From: Paenibacillus monticola | GTDB taxonomy: Bacteria; Bacillota; Bacilli; Paenibacillales; Paenibacillaceae | Reading direction: 5' to 3' | Assembly: GCF_009664975.1 (NCBI RefSeq) | Contig: NZ_WJXB01000017.1 | Span: 1-64,000, forward strand | Length of the DNA stretch: 64,000 bases | In this document: positions 44,973 through 54,446 of the stretch, one piece after another | Numbering within the stretch: the stretch's first letter is position 1 | Layout of the letters: each line of letters opens with the position of its first letter | Notes under the pieces: generated by a model | What the model saw: the letters and a program-made list of their open reading frames with translations, nothing else | Database searches by the model: none | What the model was told of the DNA's origin: nothing | Program-made: the position numbers and the translations under genes

Positions 44973-46163
44973 TTATCCCTGAGTTTTTCCAAGAGCCTGT
45001 TCCAGATCAGCAATAATATCAGCTGCATCCTCTAAACCAACGGATATGCGGATCAATCCGTCTGTAATGCCAAATGCCAATCTTTCCTCGGCTGGAATAG
45101 AGCAATGGGTCATCGTTGCCGGATGCTGCACCAGCGTTTCAGGGTCACCTAAACTGAATGAAATCATGGCTAAATTCAAGCGATCCATAAAGCGTTTCCC
45201 AGCCTCTAAACCGCCCTTTACTTCGAAGGACACGATCCCACCCATCCCACTCATTTGCTCTTTGGCTAATTGATACTGTGGATGAGTGAGCAGACCGGGA
45301 TAATACACTTTCTCAATTTGTGGGTGAACGTCTAAATATTCAGCAACCTTCTGCGCATTCTCACAATGAGTCCGCACCCGGATTCCCATCGTCTTGAGTC
45401 CTCTTAAGATTAGAAAGGATTCCCAAGCGTTCAAATTTTGTCCGAGATCACCGGCAATTCGTTTGCGGATGAACTCAATCACGGATTTACGTCCTACGAC
45501 AAAACCGGCCAGAACGTCCCCATGCCCATTGATATATTTGGTTGCACTGTGGACAACCACATCCGCGCCAAGCTCCAGCGGCCTCTGCAAGCAAGGTGTC
45601 ATAAAGGTGCTGTCCACGATGAGTGGAAGCTGCCTAGCTTTCGCTATATCCGCAAGTGCCCGCAAATCCAATACCGTAAGCAGTGGATTCGACGGCGTCT
45701 CTACGAATATTGCTTTCGTATTGACCTGAATAGCTGCGGAGACTACTTCTATATCAGTACAATCGACAAAGGTATACGAGATCCCAAAGCGCGGCGCTGT
45801 TTGAGTGATAAAGTTATAGGTCCCTCCATAAACATCCTTAGTAACCAGTACATGATCACCCACTTGCAGGAAAGCCAGCAGGGCCGACGAAATGGCCGCC
45901 ATTCCGCTGCTGAGTCCAATACTCTCTTCTCCACCCTCGAGCTGAGCGATCTTCCGTTCCAAGGTGCGCGTGGTCGGATTGCCGTATCTGCCGTAATAAG
46001 TTCCTTCAATATGTCCTGCAACTACCGCTGCTGCTGTATCCGTATCCGGGAAGGCATAAGCTACTGCAGGAACAATCGCCTGTGAAACGGCCCTTGTTTC
46101 TTTATCCGGTGATTGTCCGGCATGAACGGCTAGCGTATCAAAGCGCCAGTGTTGCTGTTCCAT
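44973..46163 (-). CDS. PLP-dependent Cys/Met metabolism enzyme (C-S lyase / trans-sulfuration family)
   Basis: 396 residues, Cys_Met_Meta_PP family. The PLP lysine is in SATKYINGHGDVLAG, and other family signatures are YGRYGNPTTRTLE, SSGMAAIS and LIRISVGLEDAADI. The TKYINGHGDV segment resembles methionine gamma-lyase, but the active-site cysteine of Pseudomonas MGL (in LYGCTF) is Gly here (YGGTYNF), as in cystathionine gamma-lyase or synthase. Activity could be C-S cleavage of cystathionine, methionine or a related thioether. Its place among peptidases, in a transporter cluster, suggests catabolism rather than biosynthesis. Confidence 0.88.
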   Translation of the reverse strand: MEQQHWRFDTLAVHAGQSPDKETRAVSQAIVPAVAYAFPDTDTAAAVVAGHIEGTYYGRYGNPTTRTLERKIAQLEGGEESIGLSSGMAAISSALLAFLQVGDHVLVTKDVYGGTYNFITQTAPRFGISYTFVDCTDIEVVSAAIQVNTKAIFVETPSNPLLTVLDLRALADIAKARQLPLIVDSTFMTPCLQRPLELGADVVVHSATKYINGHGDVLAGFVVGRKSVIEFIRKRIAGDLGQNLNAWESFLILRGLKTMGIRVRTHCENAQKVAEYLDVHPQIEKVYYPGLLTHPQYQLAKEQMSGMGGIVSFEVKGGLEAGKRFMDRLNLAMISFSLGDPETLVQHPATMTHCSIPAEERLAFGITDGLIRISVGLEDAADIIADLEQALGKTQG

Positions 46164-46178
46164 CTAAATAGCCTCCCA

Positions 46179-46964
46179 TCACTGATTTCTTTCTTTCGAT
46201 GACTCGTTAACCGGTGGCTGCACCCTTGGGATATTCCAGCTTTCATTCAAAAACTGCACCATACGATCTACAGAACGGTTGACGAGAATCGTCCCTTTTT
46301 CCGCAGAAGCCAGCGTAGAATTGCCCATCGTACCCCACTCACTGTTATCCGAAAGCTTGCCGTATTTCATGATTTCCGGAAAAGCATCCGGAGACTTGCG
46401 CACTACCTTTCTGGTCAGGTCAATGTTCACCAGTTCGGGATAAAGTGCCAGCATGACCGATGTTCCGGCTTCTCCAGCATGGGAATGGGCCAGCTCTCCC
46501 GACTCCAGAACATCCTGATCGACGGTCTTCATAAACCGCCAAATATCTATCTGCGCTTTACGGATATCCGTTCTCTCCCGAAGTGTGTAGGCAATCTGAT
46601 TAATAACTGCCACATTGCCGGCATGTCCATTTATAAACAGGAAATCTTTAAAGCCCCATTTCAAGAGACTATTCATCACATCATTCAGGTAAGCCTTAAG
46701 GCTCTCCGGTGTAATCGTAATCGTACCCGGAAATTCATCCAGCATCGAAGAGTCACCTGCCTCAACCACCGGTCCGATCATAGCATGGACACGTTCAGCC
46801 ACTCGCTCAGCCAATTTGCTGGCCACTAGCGTATCCGCCCCCATGGGCAGGTGATGACCATAAGGCTCCATGGCACCGGTAGGTATAATAACTAGGTCCG
46901 TCTGTTTTTTCCGTTCTACAAATGTCAGCCAGCTCATCTCTTTAAGATAATTACTTAGTTGCAT
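46179..46964 (-). CDS. Creatininase-family amidohydrolase
   Basis: 261 residues, creatininase superfamily of metal-dependent hydrolases that open cyclic or exposed C-N bonds. Metal-site motifs: PTGAMEPYGHHLPMGADTL near the N-terminus, INGHAGN and HSHAGEAGTSVML. The GAAAC-level substrate is not predictable; the family includes creatininase, peptide-cleaving MftE and FAPy deformylase. The GAAGGAG ribosome site and a 14-base overlap with the ATPase gene indicate coupling. In this cluster it could open a cyclic dipeptide or amide before the peptidases act. Confidence 0.88.
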   Translation of the reverse strand: MQLSNYLKEMSWLTFVERKKQTDLVIIPTGAMEPYGHHLPMGADTLVASKLAERVAERVHAMIGPVVEAGDSSMLDEFPGTITITPESLKAYLNDVMNSLLKWGFKDFLFINGHAGNVAVINQIAYTLRERTDIRKAQIDIWRFMKTVDQDVLESGELAHSHAGEAGTSVMLALYPELVNIDLTRKVVRKSPDAFPEIMKYGKLSDNSEWGTMGNSTLASAEKGTILVNRSVDRMVQFLNESWNIPRVQPPVNESSKERNQ

Positions 46965-47964
46965 ATAGTTGCTCCTTCATGTGTAATGGAAAATGACAAG
47001 CAGACCAATGACCGGCTTGATGCTCTTCCAGTACGGGCGCTTTCTCACGGCATAGTTCAACAGCATAAGGACAACGCGGATGAAAAGCACAGCCGCTCGG
47101 AGGATTTGCCGGATTCGGAAGCTCACCCGTCAGCGGAGTCCGCTTCTTCCGCAATTTCGGATCTGGAATAGGTACAGACGATAATAACGCTTCAGTATAG
47201 GGATGATCCGGCTGATCAAAAATAGCATCCCGAGCAGCGATTTCAACAATTCTGCCCAGATACATTACAGCAATCCGGTCACTGATATGCTTGACCGAGG
47301 GCAAGCCATGAGCAATAAAAATATAGGTTAACTGAAACTGCTGTTGAAGATCCTTCAGCAGGTTCAAGATTTGGGCTTGAATAGAAACATCCAGGGCAGA
47401 TACAGGTTCATCACAAACAATCAACTTGGGATTTAAGGCCAAGGCACGGGCAATACCGATTCGCTGCCGTTGACCCCCACTGAATTCATGCGGGTACCGC
47501 TCCCCGTGGTTCTCACTGAGACCTACAGTGGCAAGCAGTCGATGTACTTCTTGTTTAAGCTCTTTACCTTTGGCAATACCGTGCACAATCAAGGGCTCCG
47601 CAATGACATCAAATACCTTCATGCGCGGATTCAAGGAGGAATAGGGGTCCTGAAACACAAATTGCAGATCACGCCGTACATGTCTCATTGCTCCAGCACT
47701 TAGAGCGGCCAGATTCTGCCCATCAAAAATAATTTCTCCTTCTGTGGGCTCCAGAAGCTGTGTAACCAATTGCCCCATCGTTGATTTTCCGCAACCCGAT
47801 TCCCCAACTATCCCCAGCGTTTCACCCGGAAATACTTGGAAATCAAGTCCATCCACCGCACGCACAACGCTTATTTCCCGTCCTAGAAAACCTTTTTTGG
47901 CCGGATAGTATTTCTTCAGACCCTTCACTTCCAATAACGGTTTTACTTGTGATGAGCTATTCAT
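46951..47964 (-). CDS. Oligopeptide/dipeptide ABC transporter ATPase, DppF/OppF type
   Basis: 337-residue second ATPase of a peptide importer. Walker A GESGCGKST, signature FSGGQRQRIGIARAL, Walker B LIVCDEPVSALDVS and the C-terminal oligo_HPY region with Cys-rich GCAFHPRCPYA, which may bind a metal cluster. Its start overlaps the stop of the first ATPase as ATGA. Confidence 0.92.
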   Translation of the reverse strand: MNSSSQVKPLLEVKGLKKYYPAKKGFLGREISVVRAVDGLDFQVFPGETLGIVGESGCGKSTMGQLVTQLLEPTEGEIIFDGQNLAALSAGAMRHVRRDLQFVFQDPYSSLNPRMKVFDVIAEPLIVHGIAKGKELKQEVHRLLATVGLSENHGERYPHEFSGGQRQRIGIARALALNPKLIVCDEPVSALDVSIQAQILNLLKDLQQQFQLTYIFIAHGLPSVKHISDRIAVMYLGRIVEIAARDAIFDQPDHPYTEALLSSVPIPDPKLRKKRTPLTGELPNPANPPSGCAFHPRCPYAVELCREKAPVLEEHQAGHWSACHFPLHMKEQLYATK

Positions 47965-48935
47965 TTGCGCACCTCCTCTGCTTTCAAACAGCTGACAGCA
48001 TGTCCTGCGGTTCGCTCTACTAGCTGAGGCTTACTCACCGTGCACTCCTGATCTGCGTATGCGCATCTTGGATGAAAGGGACAGCCCTCTGGCATCGACA
48101 GCATATTTGGAACGGAGCCTGGAATGGAATCCAGTCGTTCTCGCTGCTCATTCATATTAGGAAGTGAGCCCAATAAACCGATCGTATAGGGATGCCCCGG
48201 ATGCTCAAACAATTCATAGACTGAAGCCTCTTCGACAATCTCACCTGCATACATCACGGCAACACGGTCCGCCATCTCCGCAACAACGCCGAGATCATGT
48301 GTGATGAGGATAACGCCTGTATTCTCTTCCTTACTTAACGTCTCGATCAAATCGAGGATTTGCGCTTGAATCGTTACATCCAGGGCGGTTGTCGGTTCAT
48401 CAGCAATCAGCAGCTTTGGCCGACAGGCCAGAGCCATGGCAATCATCACCCGCTGGCGCATGCCACCCGAGAGCTGATGCGGAAAGCTGTGCACGATCTT
48501 TATCGCGTTGGCTATGCCTACCTTTTCCAGCATTTCGATGCTTTTCACCTGGGCTTGCTGCTTGCTTAACCCTTGGTGCTTGCGATACACTTCACCGATC
48601 TGATTGCCTATCGTAAATACAGGATTCAGTGAAGTCATAGGTTCCTGAAAAATAATCGAGATGTCGTTTCCTCGCAGCTTGCGCATTTCTTTGGCAGAAA
48701 GCTTGAGCAGATCTTGTCCTTCAAAGGTAATCTTGCCCCCGACAATTTTCCCAGGCGAGGATACCAATCCCATAATGGACATGGAGGTTACACTTTTACC
48801 ACTGCCCGACTCCCCAACGATAGCCAAGGTCTCTCCACGCTCTACAGTAAAGCTGACACCGTTAACCGACGGCACCAGGCCCTCTTCCGTTTTAAAATAC
48901 GTTTTTAATCCGTGAACCTCAAGCAAATGGGTCAT
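47961..48935 (-). CDS. Oligopeptide/dipeptide ABC transporter ATPase, DppD/OppD type
   Basis: 324-residue first ATPase. Walker A GESGSGKSV, Q-loop IFQEPMTSLNP, signature LSGGMRQRVMIAMAL, Walker B LLIADEPTTALDVT, C-terminal CPFHPRCAYADQEC. The ATG at 48935 is preceded by AGGAGGGG; a longer in-frame reading would intrude into the permease gene and is rejected. Confidence 0.92.
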   Translation of the reverse strand: MTHLLEVHGLKTYFKTEEGLVPSVNGVSFTVERGETLAIVGESGSGKSVTSMSIMGLVSSPGKIVGGKITFEGQDLLKLSAKEMRKLRGNDISIIFQEPMTSLNPVFTIGNQIGEVYRKHQGLSKQQAQVKSIEMLEKVGIANAIKIVHSFPHQLSGGMRQRVMIAMALACRPKLLIADEPTTALDVTIQAQILDLIETLSKEENTGVILITHDLGVVAEMADRVAVMYAGEIVEEASVYELFEHPGHPYTIGLLGSLPNMNEQRERLDSIPGSVPNMLSMPEGCPFHPRCAYADQECTVSKPQLVERTAGHAVSCLKAEEVRK

Positions 48936-48964
48936 CTTCGGCTCCCCTCCTATCCAATACTTAA

Positions 48965-49897
48965 TTAGCCTTTTGCCTTCATGCGTGGGTCTAACACATC
49001 GCGAAGCCAGTCTCCTAAGAAAATAACACCTAACACCGTCACCGTAATGGCAATCCCCGGAAAGGTTGCAACCCACCAGCTCGTAGCCATGTATTGTCTG
49101 CCATCACTAAGCATTCCGCCCCAAGAAACTAAAGGAGGTTTAATTCCCAGACCCAGAAAACTGAGCGAAGCTTCTAAGATAATCGTTGTTGCCACATTCA
49201 TCCCGGAGATAATAATGAAGGACGATACAACATTGGGAAGAATATGTTTGAATAGAATACGTCCATTGGTGGAGCCCACTGCCTTCGCAGCTTTGACAAA
49301 GTCACGTTCCTTTAAGCTCAATACCTCTCCACGGACTACTCGGGCATACGTTACCCAGTTGGTTATTCCAATGACAAAGATAAGTGTCATCAGCCCTGGA
49401 CCCACAACTGCGAGCACCACAAGCATCAGCAAGATGGTCGGGATTGCCAGAAATGAATCAGCCACCCGCATAATGAGCGCATCTACCCATTTGCCGTAAT
49501 AACCGGAGATCAAACCCAGAACAGCACCTATTGCCCCTGAAACTAATACTGCGCCTATGCCAACAATTAGCGAAATCTGTGCTCCATAGAGAATGCGGCT
49601 ATAGATGTCACGCCCGAGGTTATCAGTTCCGAGCAGGTAATCCAATGATCCTCCGTCCATCCACATCGGCGGCTTTAAGCGTAGCAGCGGATCAAGTTCA
49701 GCCGGATCATGAGTAGCCAGCAGCGGTGCGAATATCGCGACCAGAATGACGATCAATACCAGAACAGCGCCTACCGTTCCTGTCTTGCTTCGCAATAGAA
49801 GCTTAAGCAAGCGCAGATACCGGTTCTGTTGTCCGTTTATCTCCTGCCCGTTAGAGGGAAGGCTCAAGGCCGGGGTCTCTGATTTCTGAACCATCAT
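48965..49897 (-). CDS. Peptide ABC transporter permease, DppC/OppC type
   Basis: 310 residues. N-terminal OppC_N region, about six membrane helices, EAA loop KAAKAVGSTNGRILFKHILPNV, and the C-terminal GDWLRDVLDPR motif. GGGAGG precedes the start. Forms the channel with the DppB/OppB-type permease gene just before it. Confidence 0.92.
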   Translation of the reverse strand: MMVQKSETPALSLPSNGQEINGQQNRYLRLLKLLLRSKTGTVGAVLVLIVILVAIFAPLLATHDPAELDPLLRLKPPMWMDGGSLDYLLGTDNLGRDIYSRILYGAQISLIVGIGAVLVSGAIGAVLGLISGYYGKWVDALIMRVADSFLAIPTILLMLVVLAVVGPGLMTLIFVIGITNWVTYARVVRGEVLSLKERDFVKAAKAVGSTNGRILFKHILPNVVSSFIIISGMNVATTIILEASLSFLGLGIKPPLVSWGGMLSDGRQYMATSWWVATFPGIAITVTVLGVIFLGDWLRDVLDPRMKAKG

Positions 49898-49913
49898 ACA
49901 CCCTCCCTATTCA

Positions 49914-50831
49914 TTAGTTATACTTGATCCTTGGATCGAGAAAGCGGTAAACCAGGTCCGTCAATAGGTTACCCAGAATAACGATAATGGCTATGACGAA
50001 TACGGCAGCTTGTACAATAGCCATGTCGTGATTGTTCACAGAGGTCACAAGCAGCTGACCCAATCCTGGCCAGGCAAAGACGGTTTCCGTAATCAACGTT
50101 CCACCTATTAAACTGGTAAATTGCAAACTCATAATGGTTACGACAGGAATAAGTCCGTTGCGAAAAGCATGTTTCCCTACGACAATGAGTTCTATAAGTC
50201 CTTTGCTTCTAGCCGTGCGGATATAATCCTGATTCAAGATCTCCAGCATGTTCGAACGAATTAAACGAGTCATTTGCGCCGCGAGACCCACAGCTAAGGT
50301 CACGGCTGGCAGCACCAGATGAGTGATCCCGCCTCTTCCCGAGACGGGAAAGTAACCGAGCGTAACAGAGAACAACAGAATCAGCATGATCCCCATCCAA
50401 AAGTTCGGCATCGCCTTGCCAATGACAGATACTCCTGAGATAAGTAAATCTGCAAATGTATTTCTTTTCACTGCAGACCAGATGCCCAGCGGTACCGCAA
50501 TAACAATCGCCAATACCATGGCCGCAGCCGCAAGCTCAAAGCTAGCCGGAAGTCTTTCCAGCACTAATGGCAATGCGGACTGACCGTAATGAAAGGAATT
50601 TCCGAAATCCCCTTGGATCGCACTTGTAATAAATATGGCATATTGTGTATACAGCGGTTTGTCCAGACCTAACGCTACAGTAAGAACCTGACGGTCATCC
50701 TCAGTCGCCGTTTCTGGAAGCATCAAGGCTACCGGATCACCTGTCACACGAACTAGGATAAAAACAATTAATGAGATAAAGAACAATACGGGAATCATCT
50801 GAAGAAGGGATTTCATCATGTACTTCCCCAA
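49914..50831 (-). CDS. Peptide ABC transporter permease, DppB/OppB type
   Basis: 305 residues with the N-terminal segment YMMKSLLQMIPVLFFISLIVF and the PGDPV-like segment VTGDPVALMLPETATEDD. EAA loop RTARSKGLIELIVVGKHAFRNGLIP. C-terminal RFLDPRIKYN. TTG at 50831 is likely the real start: GGGGGAGG is 8 bases upstream and the resulting N-terminus fits the family. Confidence 0.9.
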   Translation of the reverse strand: MGKYMMKSLLQMIPVLFFISLIVFILVRVTGDPVALMLPETATEDDRQVLTVALGLDKPLYTQYAIFITSAIQGDFGNSFHYGQSALPLVLERLPASFELAAAAMVLAIVIAVPLGIWSAVKRNTFADLLISGVSVIGKAMPNFWMGIMLILLFSVTLGYFPVSGRGGITHLVLPAVTLAVGLAAQMTRLIRSNMLEILNQDYIRTARSKGLIELIVVGKHAFRNGLIPVVTIMSLQFTSLIGGTLITETVFAWPGLGQLLVTSVNNHDMAIVQAAVFVIAIIVILGNLLTDLVYRFLDPRIKYN

Positions 50832-50911
50832 AACTTTGCCTCCCCCGTTTATCTGACTTAATAGTTAGGGGAGAACCTCATGCTGCGTCCTCCCCTGTGG
50901 ATCATCCTGCA

Positions 50912-52465
50912 TTATTTAGGATTAATTTGTTCCGCATAGAACATTTCATCTTTACCGGGTGCAAACTCTACTTTAGCTCCGACTCCATAGACTGCCTCAA
51001 CCTGGAAGAGATAGACTGCCGGACGTTCCTCAGCTAGTATCTGCTGCACCTGTTGGTATTGCGTAGTCCGTTCTTCAGGGTCCATGTTCACCAGCGCAGC
51101 CTGCAGCAGGGTTTCAACTTCTGGATTGTTATAATCCGTTTCGCCTGCCGCTCTTTCCAGCAAGAAGCGGTTATAGTTGTTGGAGGCATCATTCAAGGAG
51201 TTGCCTATCCCGATCATAAACATCTCACCAAATGTTTTGGAGCTCATTTTCTCGCTGAATGCACTTGCTTCTAGAATATCCAGATTCACCGTAAAGCCGA
51301 CCTGTGTCAGCATCGCAGATACTACTTCTGCATATTCCTTATACTGTGACTGAACCGATAGCGACAATACGGCCTCACCTTGCGCATAACCCGCTTCTGT
51401 TAACAGTGTCTTAGCAAGATCCTGGTCATAGAGAGTCTGCTTATAAAGACTTGGATCAGCACCGAAGTTACCAGGGGTTACCGAGGTACGCGTCACAATT
51501 CCCGACCCGCCGGCAATGCTGTCTACAATAGCCTGTTTATCAATCGCCAGATCAATAGCTTCTCGCACTTTAGGATCAGCCGTGACTGCACCTTCTGTAC
51601 TGCGAAGGACCAGCTGCAGCACTCTTTGGACCGGTGTCTTAACAATAGACGTAGTATCAGCGGTTTCGATCCGCTCCACATCAGTAGATGGAACATCAGC
51701 TATGATATCAACACCACCAGTGAGCAATTCGGACACGCGCGTAGACGCTTCGGGAATGGCTCTGAAGACCAACTTGTCCCATTTTGGCGCACCTCCAAAA
51801 TAATCATCGTTGCGTATTAGCTCTACACGGTCATCCTTAGTCCATTTCTCGAATTTATAAGGTCCAGTGCCTACCGGTGCGGCCAGGAAGCCTTCTATTC
51901 CTTCTGCTTCAATATACTTGGAAGGCAGCATGCCGGAGCCCATCCGCGACAAACGGTTCAAGAGGATCGGGTCCGGTCCGTCCGTTACAATATCAACTGT
52001 ATAATCATCAATAACGTTAACGGCCTTAATCTGTTTATATAGAGAGTTCTGTTTAAGTGAAGTGTCGGTCGAAAGTCTTTCGAGTGTAAATTTCACATCA
52101 GCTGCAGTAAAGGCATCACCGTTGTGGAATTTCACATCATCACGCAGCAGGAAGCGCCAAGTGGTCTCATCCACCTGCTTCCAGGACTTAGCCAGCACCG
52201 GTACCTTATTCATATCAGCATCATTACGCAAGAGATAATCATACATATTCACAAGAACAGATTCACTAATCGTCGTATTATTGTTCTGAAAGTCAAAGCT
52301 CTGGATATCCGCAGGATTAGCGATGGTCAGTACCTTTGCTTCCGTAGGGGTCTCTTCCACCGGTTCATTAACCGCCGCCGTATTATTCTCCTTCGTTCCA
52401 CAAGCTGTAATTAACAACATCATTACCAATACCGCCGTCAAACCTTTCAAATGCCATTTACGCAT
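50912..52465 (-). CDS. Peptide-binding lipoprotein (SBP_bac_5)
   Basis: 517-residue lipoprotein of the OppA/DppA/NikA family. Lipobox LITAC, then VLTIANPADIQSFDFQNNNTTIS, KVPVLAKSWKQVDETTWRFLLRDDVKFHNGDAFTAADVKFTLERL (family signature) and APVGTGPYKFEKW. GAGGAG precedes the ATG. It captures the cluster substrate outside the cell. The order binding protein, B, C, D, F is the complete set for one importer. Confidence 0.93.
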   Translation of the reverse strand: MRKWHLKGLTAVLVMMLLITACGTKENNTAAVNEPVEETPTEAKVLTIANPADIQSFDFQNNNTTISESVLVNMYDYLLRNDADMNKVPVLAKSWKQVDETTWRFLLRDDVKFHNGDAFTAADVKFTLERLSTDTSLKQNSLYKQIKAVNVIDDYTVDIVTDGPDPILLNRLSRMGSGMLPSKYIEAEGIEGFLAAPVGTGPYKFEKWTKDDRVELIRNDDYFGGAPKWDKLVFRAIPEASTRVSELLTGGVDIIADVPSTDVERIETADTTSIVKTPVQRVLQLVLRSTEGAVTADPKVREAIDLAIDKQAIVDSIAGGSGIVTRTSVTPGNFGADPSLYKQTLYDQDLAKTLLTEAGYAQGEAVLSLSVQSQYKEYAEVVSAMLTQVGFTVNLDILEASAFSEKMSSKTFGEMFMIGIGNSLNDASNNYNRFLLERAAGETDYNNPEVETLLQAALVNMDPEERTTQYQQVQQILAEERPAVYLFQVEAVYGVGAKVEFAPGKDEMFYAEQINPK

Positions 52466-52488
52466 AACATCATCTCCTCGTAGTTGTT

Positions 52489-53685
52489 TTATGATGAAAG
52501 AATGGAACTGGATAAGTAATGCAGCGCAACAGCGGATAGGATAGCAACTCCGAAAGGCAAAGCATTCTCATCTAAGTCAAAATGGGAATGATGCAACGGA
52601 TAGCGGGTTCTTGCTTCGTCATTACCTGTACCTATGCGGAAAAACGCTCCTGGAATGGCTTCTGCATAGAAGGCAAAGTCTTCTCCACCTGTGGAGGGCT
52701 TGATATAATCCCAGCATTTGGAGCCGAACAACCGCTCGCTGGCTTCCGTAACCTTGTCCACCATGGTTTCATTATTCCAAACAGCCGGATAGGATTTGAT
52801 ATAATTGAGCTCATAACCAGCACCAAATGACTCTGTAACTCCGCGGATCACACGTTCGATCAGTATAGGCATCTGATCCCGAACCGCAGGGGATAACGTA
52901 CGAATTGTCCCCACCATCTTCACACTCGGAGCAAGGGCTGCCCCCATCACTCCGCCCTCGATCGTGCCGATCGTAATGACAACTGTCTCCAACGGGTCAA
53001 TCATTCGACTTGCGATATTCTGCAAAGCTGTGATCACTTGAGCTGAAACGGCAATTGCATCAACACCTTCATGTGGACGGGCCGCATGGCCGCCCTTACC
53101 GATAATATGAATCTCCATACTATCGACTGAAGCAAAGGCAACTCCTTTGGCGATCCCTATAGTTCCTGTGGACATGCCGGGATAAACATGAAGTCCGACA
53201 ATGGCTTCGACTTCGGGATTATCCAATACCCCATCCTCCATCATCGCTTTAGCTCCAGCAAACCCTTCTTCCGCCGGTTGAAATATAAATTTAATATTTC
53301 CCTGTGGCGGTCTCCCCAGACTACATAGTAGTTCAGCAGCCCCCATCAACATTGTCGTATGCGCATCATGTCCGCATAAATGGGCTAAGCCTGAGTTCAT
53401 GGAACGGTAGGAGACTTCTTTATCGTCCTGAATAGGCAATGCGTCCATATCCGCTCTTAAGCCCACAGTTGGACCTTCTTGTTCTCCGCGGAGTAGACCA
53501 ACCACCCCAGTTCCGCCTACATTAGTGGTTACTTCCAATCCTAGACTTCTTAAGTGCTTAGCAACAATAGCTGAAGTGCGTATCTCTTGATAACCAATCT
53601 CTGGATGCTGGTGGAAATCCCGTCGCCATTCAACAAGCTGTTCCTTAAGTTTGTCCGATAAATCCAGAATATGTTGAAATGACAC
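52489..53685 (-). CDS. M20 amidohydrolase (N-acyl-amino acid / IAA-conjugate hydrolase type)
   Basis: 398 residues, metallopeptidase family M20D. Metal-site and fold motifs: CGHDAHTTMLMGAAELL, QPAEEGFAGAKAMMEDG, VGLHVYPGMSTGTIG, HAARPHEGVDAIAVSAQVI and TGGEDFAFYAEAIPGAFFRIG. Hydrolyses amide bonds of N-acylated amino acids. GTG start at 53685 with AGGGAGG 9 bases upstream. It follows the regulator and precedes the importer, so it probably deacylates the imported compound or its product. Confidence 0.92.
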   Translation of the reverse strand: MSFQHILDLSDKLKEQLVEWRRDFHQHPEIGYQEIRTSAIVAKHLRSLGLEVTTNVGGTGVVGLLRGEQEGPTVGLRADMDALPIQDDKEVSYRSMNSGLAHLCGHDAHTTMLMGAAELLCSLGRPPQGNIKFIFQPAEEGFAGAKAMMEDGVLDNPEVEAIVGLHVYPGMSTGTIGIAKGVAFASVDSMEIHIIGKGGHAARPHEGVDAIAVSAQVITALQNIASRMIDPLETVVITIGTIEGGVMGAALAPSVKMVGTIRTLSPAVRDQMPILIERVIRGVTESFGAGYELNYIKSYPAVWNNETMVDKVTEASERLFGSKCWDYIKPSTGGEDFAFYAEAIPGAFFRIGTGNDEARTRYPLHHSHFDLDENALPFGVAILSAVALHYLSSSILSS

Positions 53686-53699
53686 AGTGCCCGACCTCC

Positions 53700-54425
53700 C
53701 TATTCTTCGGCGAATACCTTTGCATAAATCGCATCTGCCGATTTCTCAATGTGTTCTTTCATAATTTTTCGGGATAATTCATGATCACGAGACTTAATGG
53801 CTTCAAAAAGAGTGGTGTGTTTCTCGTTATTTACTAATCGTATGGAGTGGTTATATGGCATTAGATCAAGTGCAGGGTTAATTTGCGTGCGAATCCGCCG
53901 TACTGCTTTTTCGAAATGAAGGTTATTCGATGCTTTGGCAATGGTCAGGTGAAATTTCACATCGAGTGAACGAAACAGCTCCCGGGGACAATCCTCCGCC
54001 TTGCTCAATGTTAAATAACTCTCTAATTGATCCAGTTCTTCGGTAGTGATACGCTGCGCTGCCAGCAAGGCCGCTTCCGGTTCAATCAACATTCTGAATT
54101 CGAATACTTTAAGCATATTCTCCCAATCACGCTCAATTTCCTTACGCGTTCGGCGATGAGAGTTCATCGTCACCGGAAGGACAAAGGTTCCTCCTTTGGC
54201 TCCAACTCTCTTTTCAATGAGTCTCTTGGCTTCCAACTGCCCCAAGGCCTCCCTCACGGCTAATCGACTGGCATTAAATATCGTGGCCAGTTCGCGTTCT
54301 GTAGGCAGCTGTTCCTCAGATAGAAGCTCTTTGAGTATAATAGCCTCCTCTAACTGCTCCAGAATAAAATCGCTCACCTTTTTGGAATTCACTTTCTCAA
54401 ACTGCAATGGAAACTGAAGTTGCAT
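53700..54425 (-). CDS. FadR/GntR-family regulator (HTH + FCD)
   Basis: 241 residues. Winged HTH (about 12-80; LPTERELATIFNASRLAVREALGQLEAKRLIEKR) and an FCD ligand-binding domain (about 100-235) with a metal-coordinating Asp/His set (DVKFHLTIAKASNNL, HTTLFEAIKSRDHELSRKIMKEHI). First gene of the cluster; two promoters and a candidate operator lie upstream. Probably a repressor released by the imported substrate or a breakdown product. Confidence 0.9.
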   Translation of the reverse strand: MQLQFPLQFEKVNSKKVSDFILEQLEEAIILKELLSEEQLPTERELATIFNASRLAVREALGQLEAKRLIEKRVGAKGGTFVLPVTMNSHRRTRKEIERDWENMLKVFEFRMLIEPEAALLAAQRITTEELDQLESYLTLSKAEDCPRELFRSLDVKFHLTIAKASNNLHFEKAVRRIRTQINPALDLMPYNHSIRLVNNEKHTTLFEAIKSRDHELSRKIMKEHIEKSADAIYAKVFAEE

Positions 54426-54446
54426 TTATTCACACTCCATTTCAAT

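Noticed and set aside
45438..46085. 215-residue open frame on the plus strand
   Set aside because: Lies wholly antisense to the well-supported PLP enzyme gene and shows no family motif or ribosome site.
48936..49076. Longer N-terminus for the DppD/OppD ATPase
   Set aside because: It would overlap the permease gene by over 100 bases, and the extension is unlike the family; AGGAGGGG marks the ATG at 48935.
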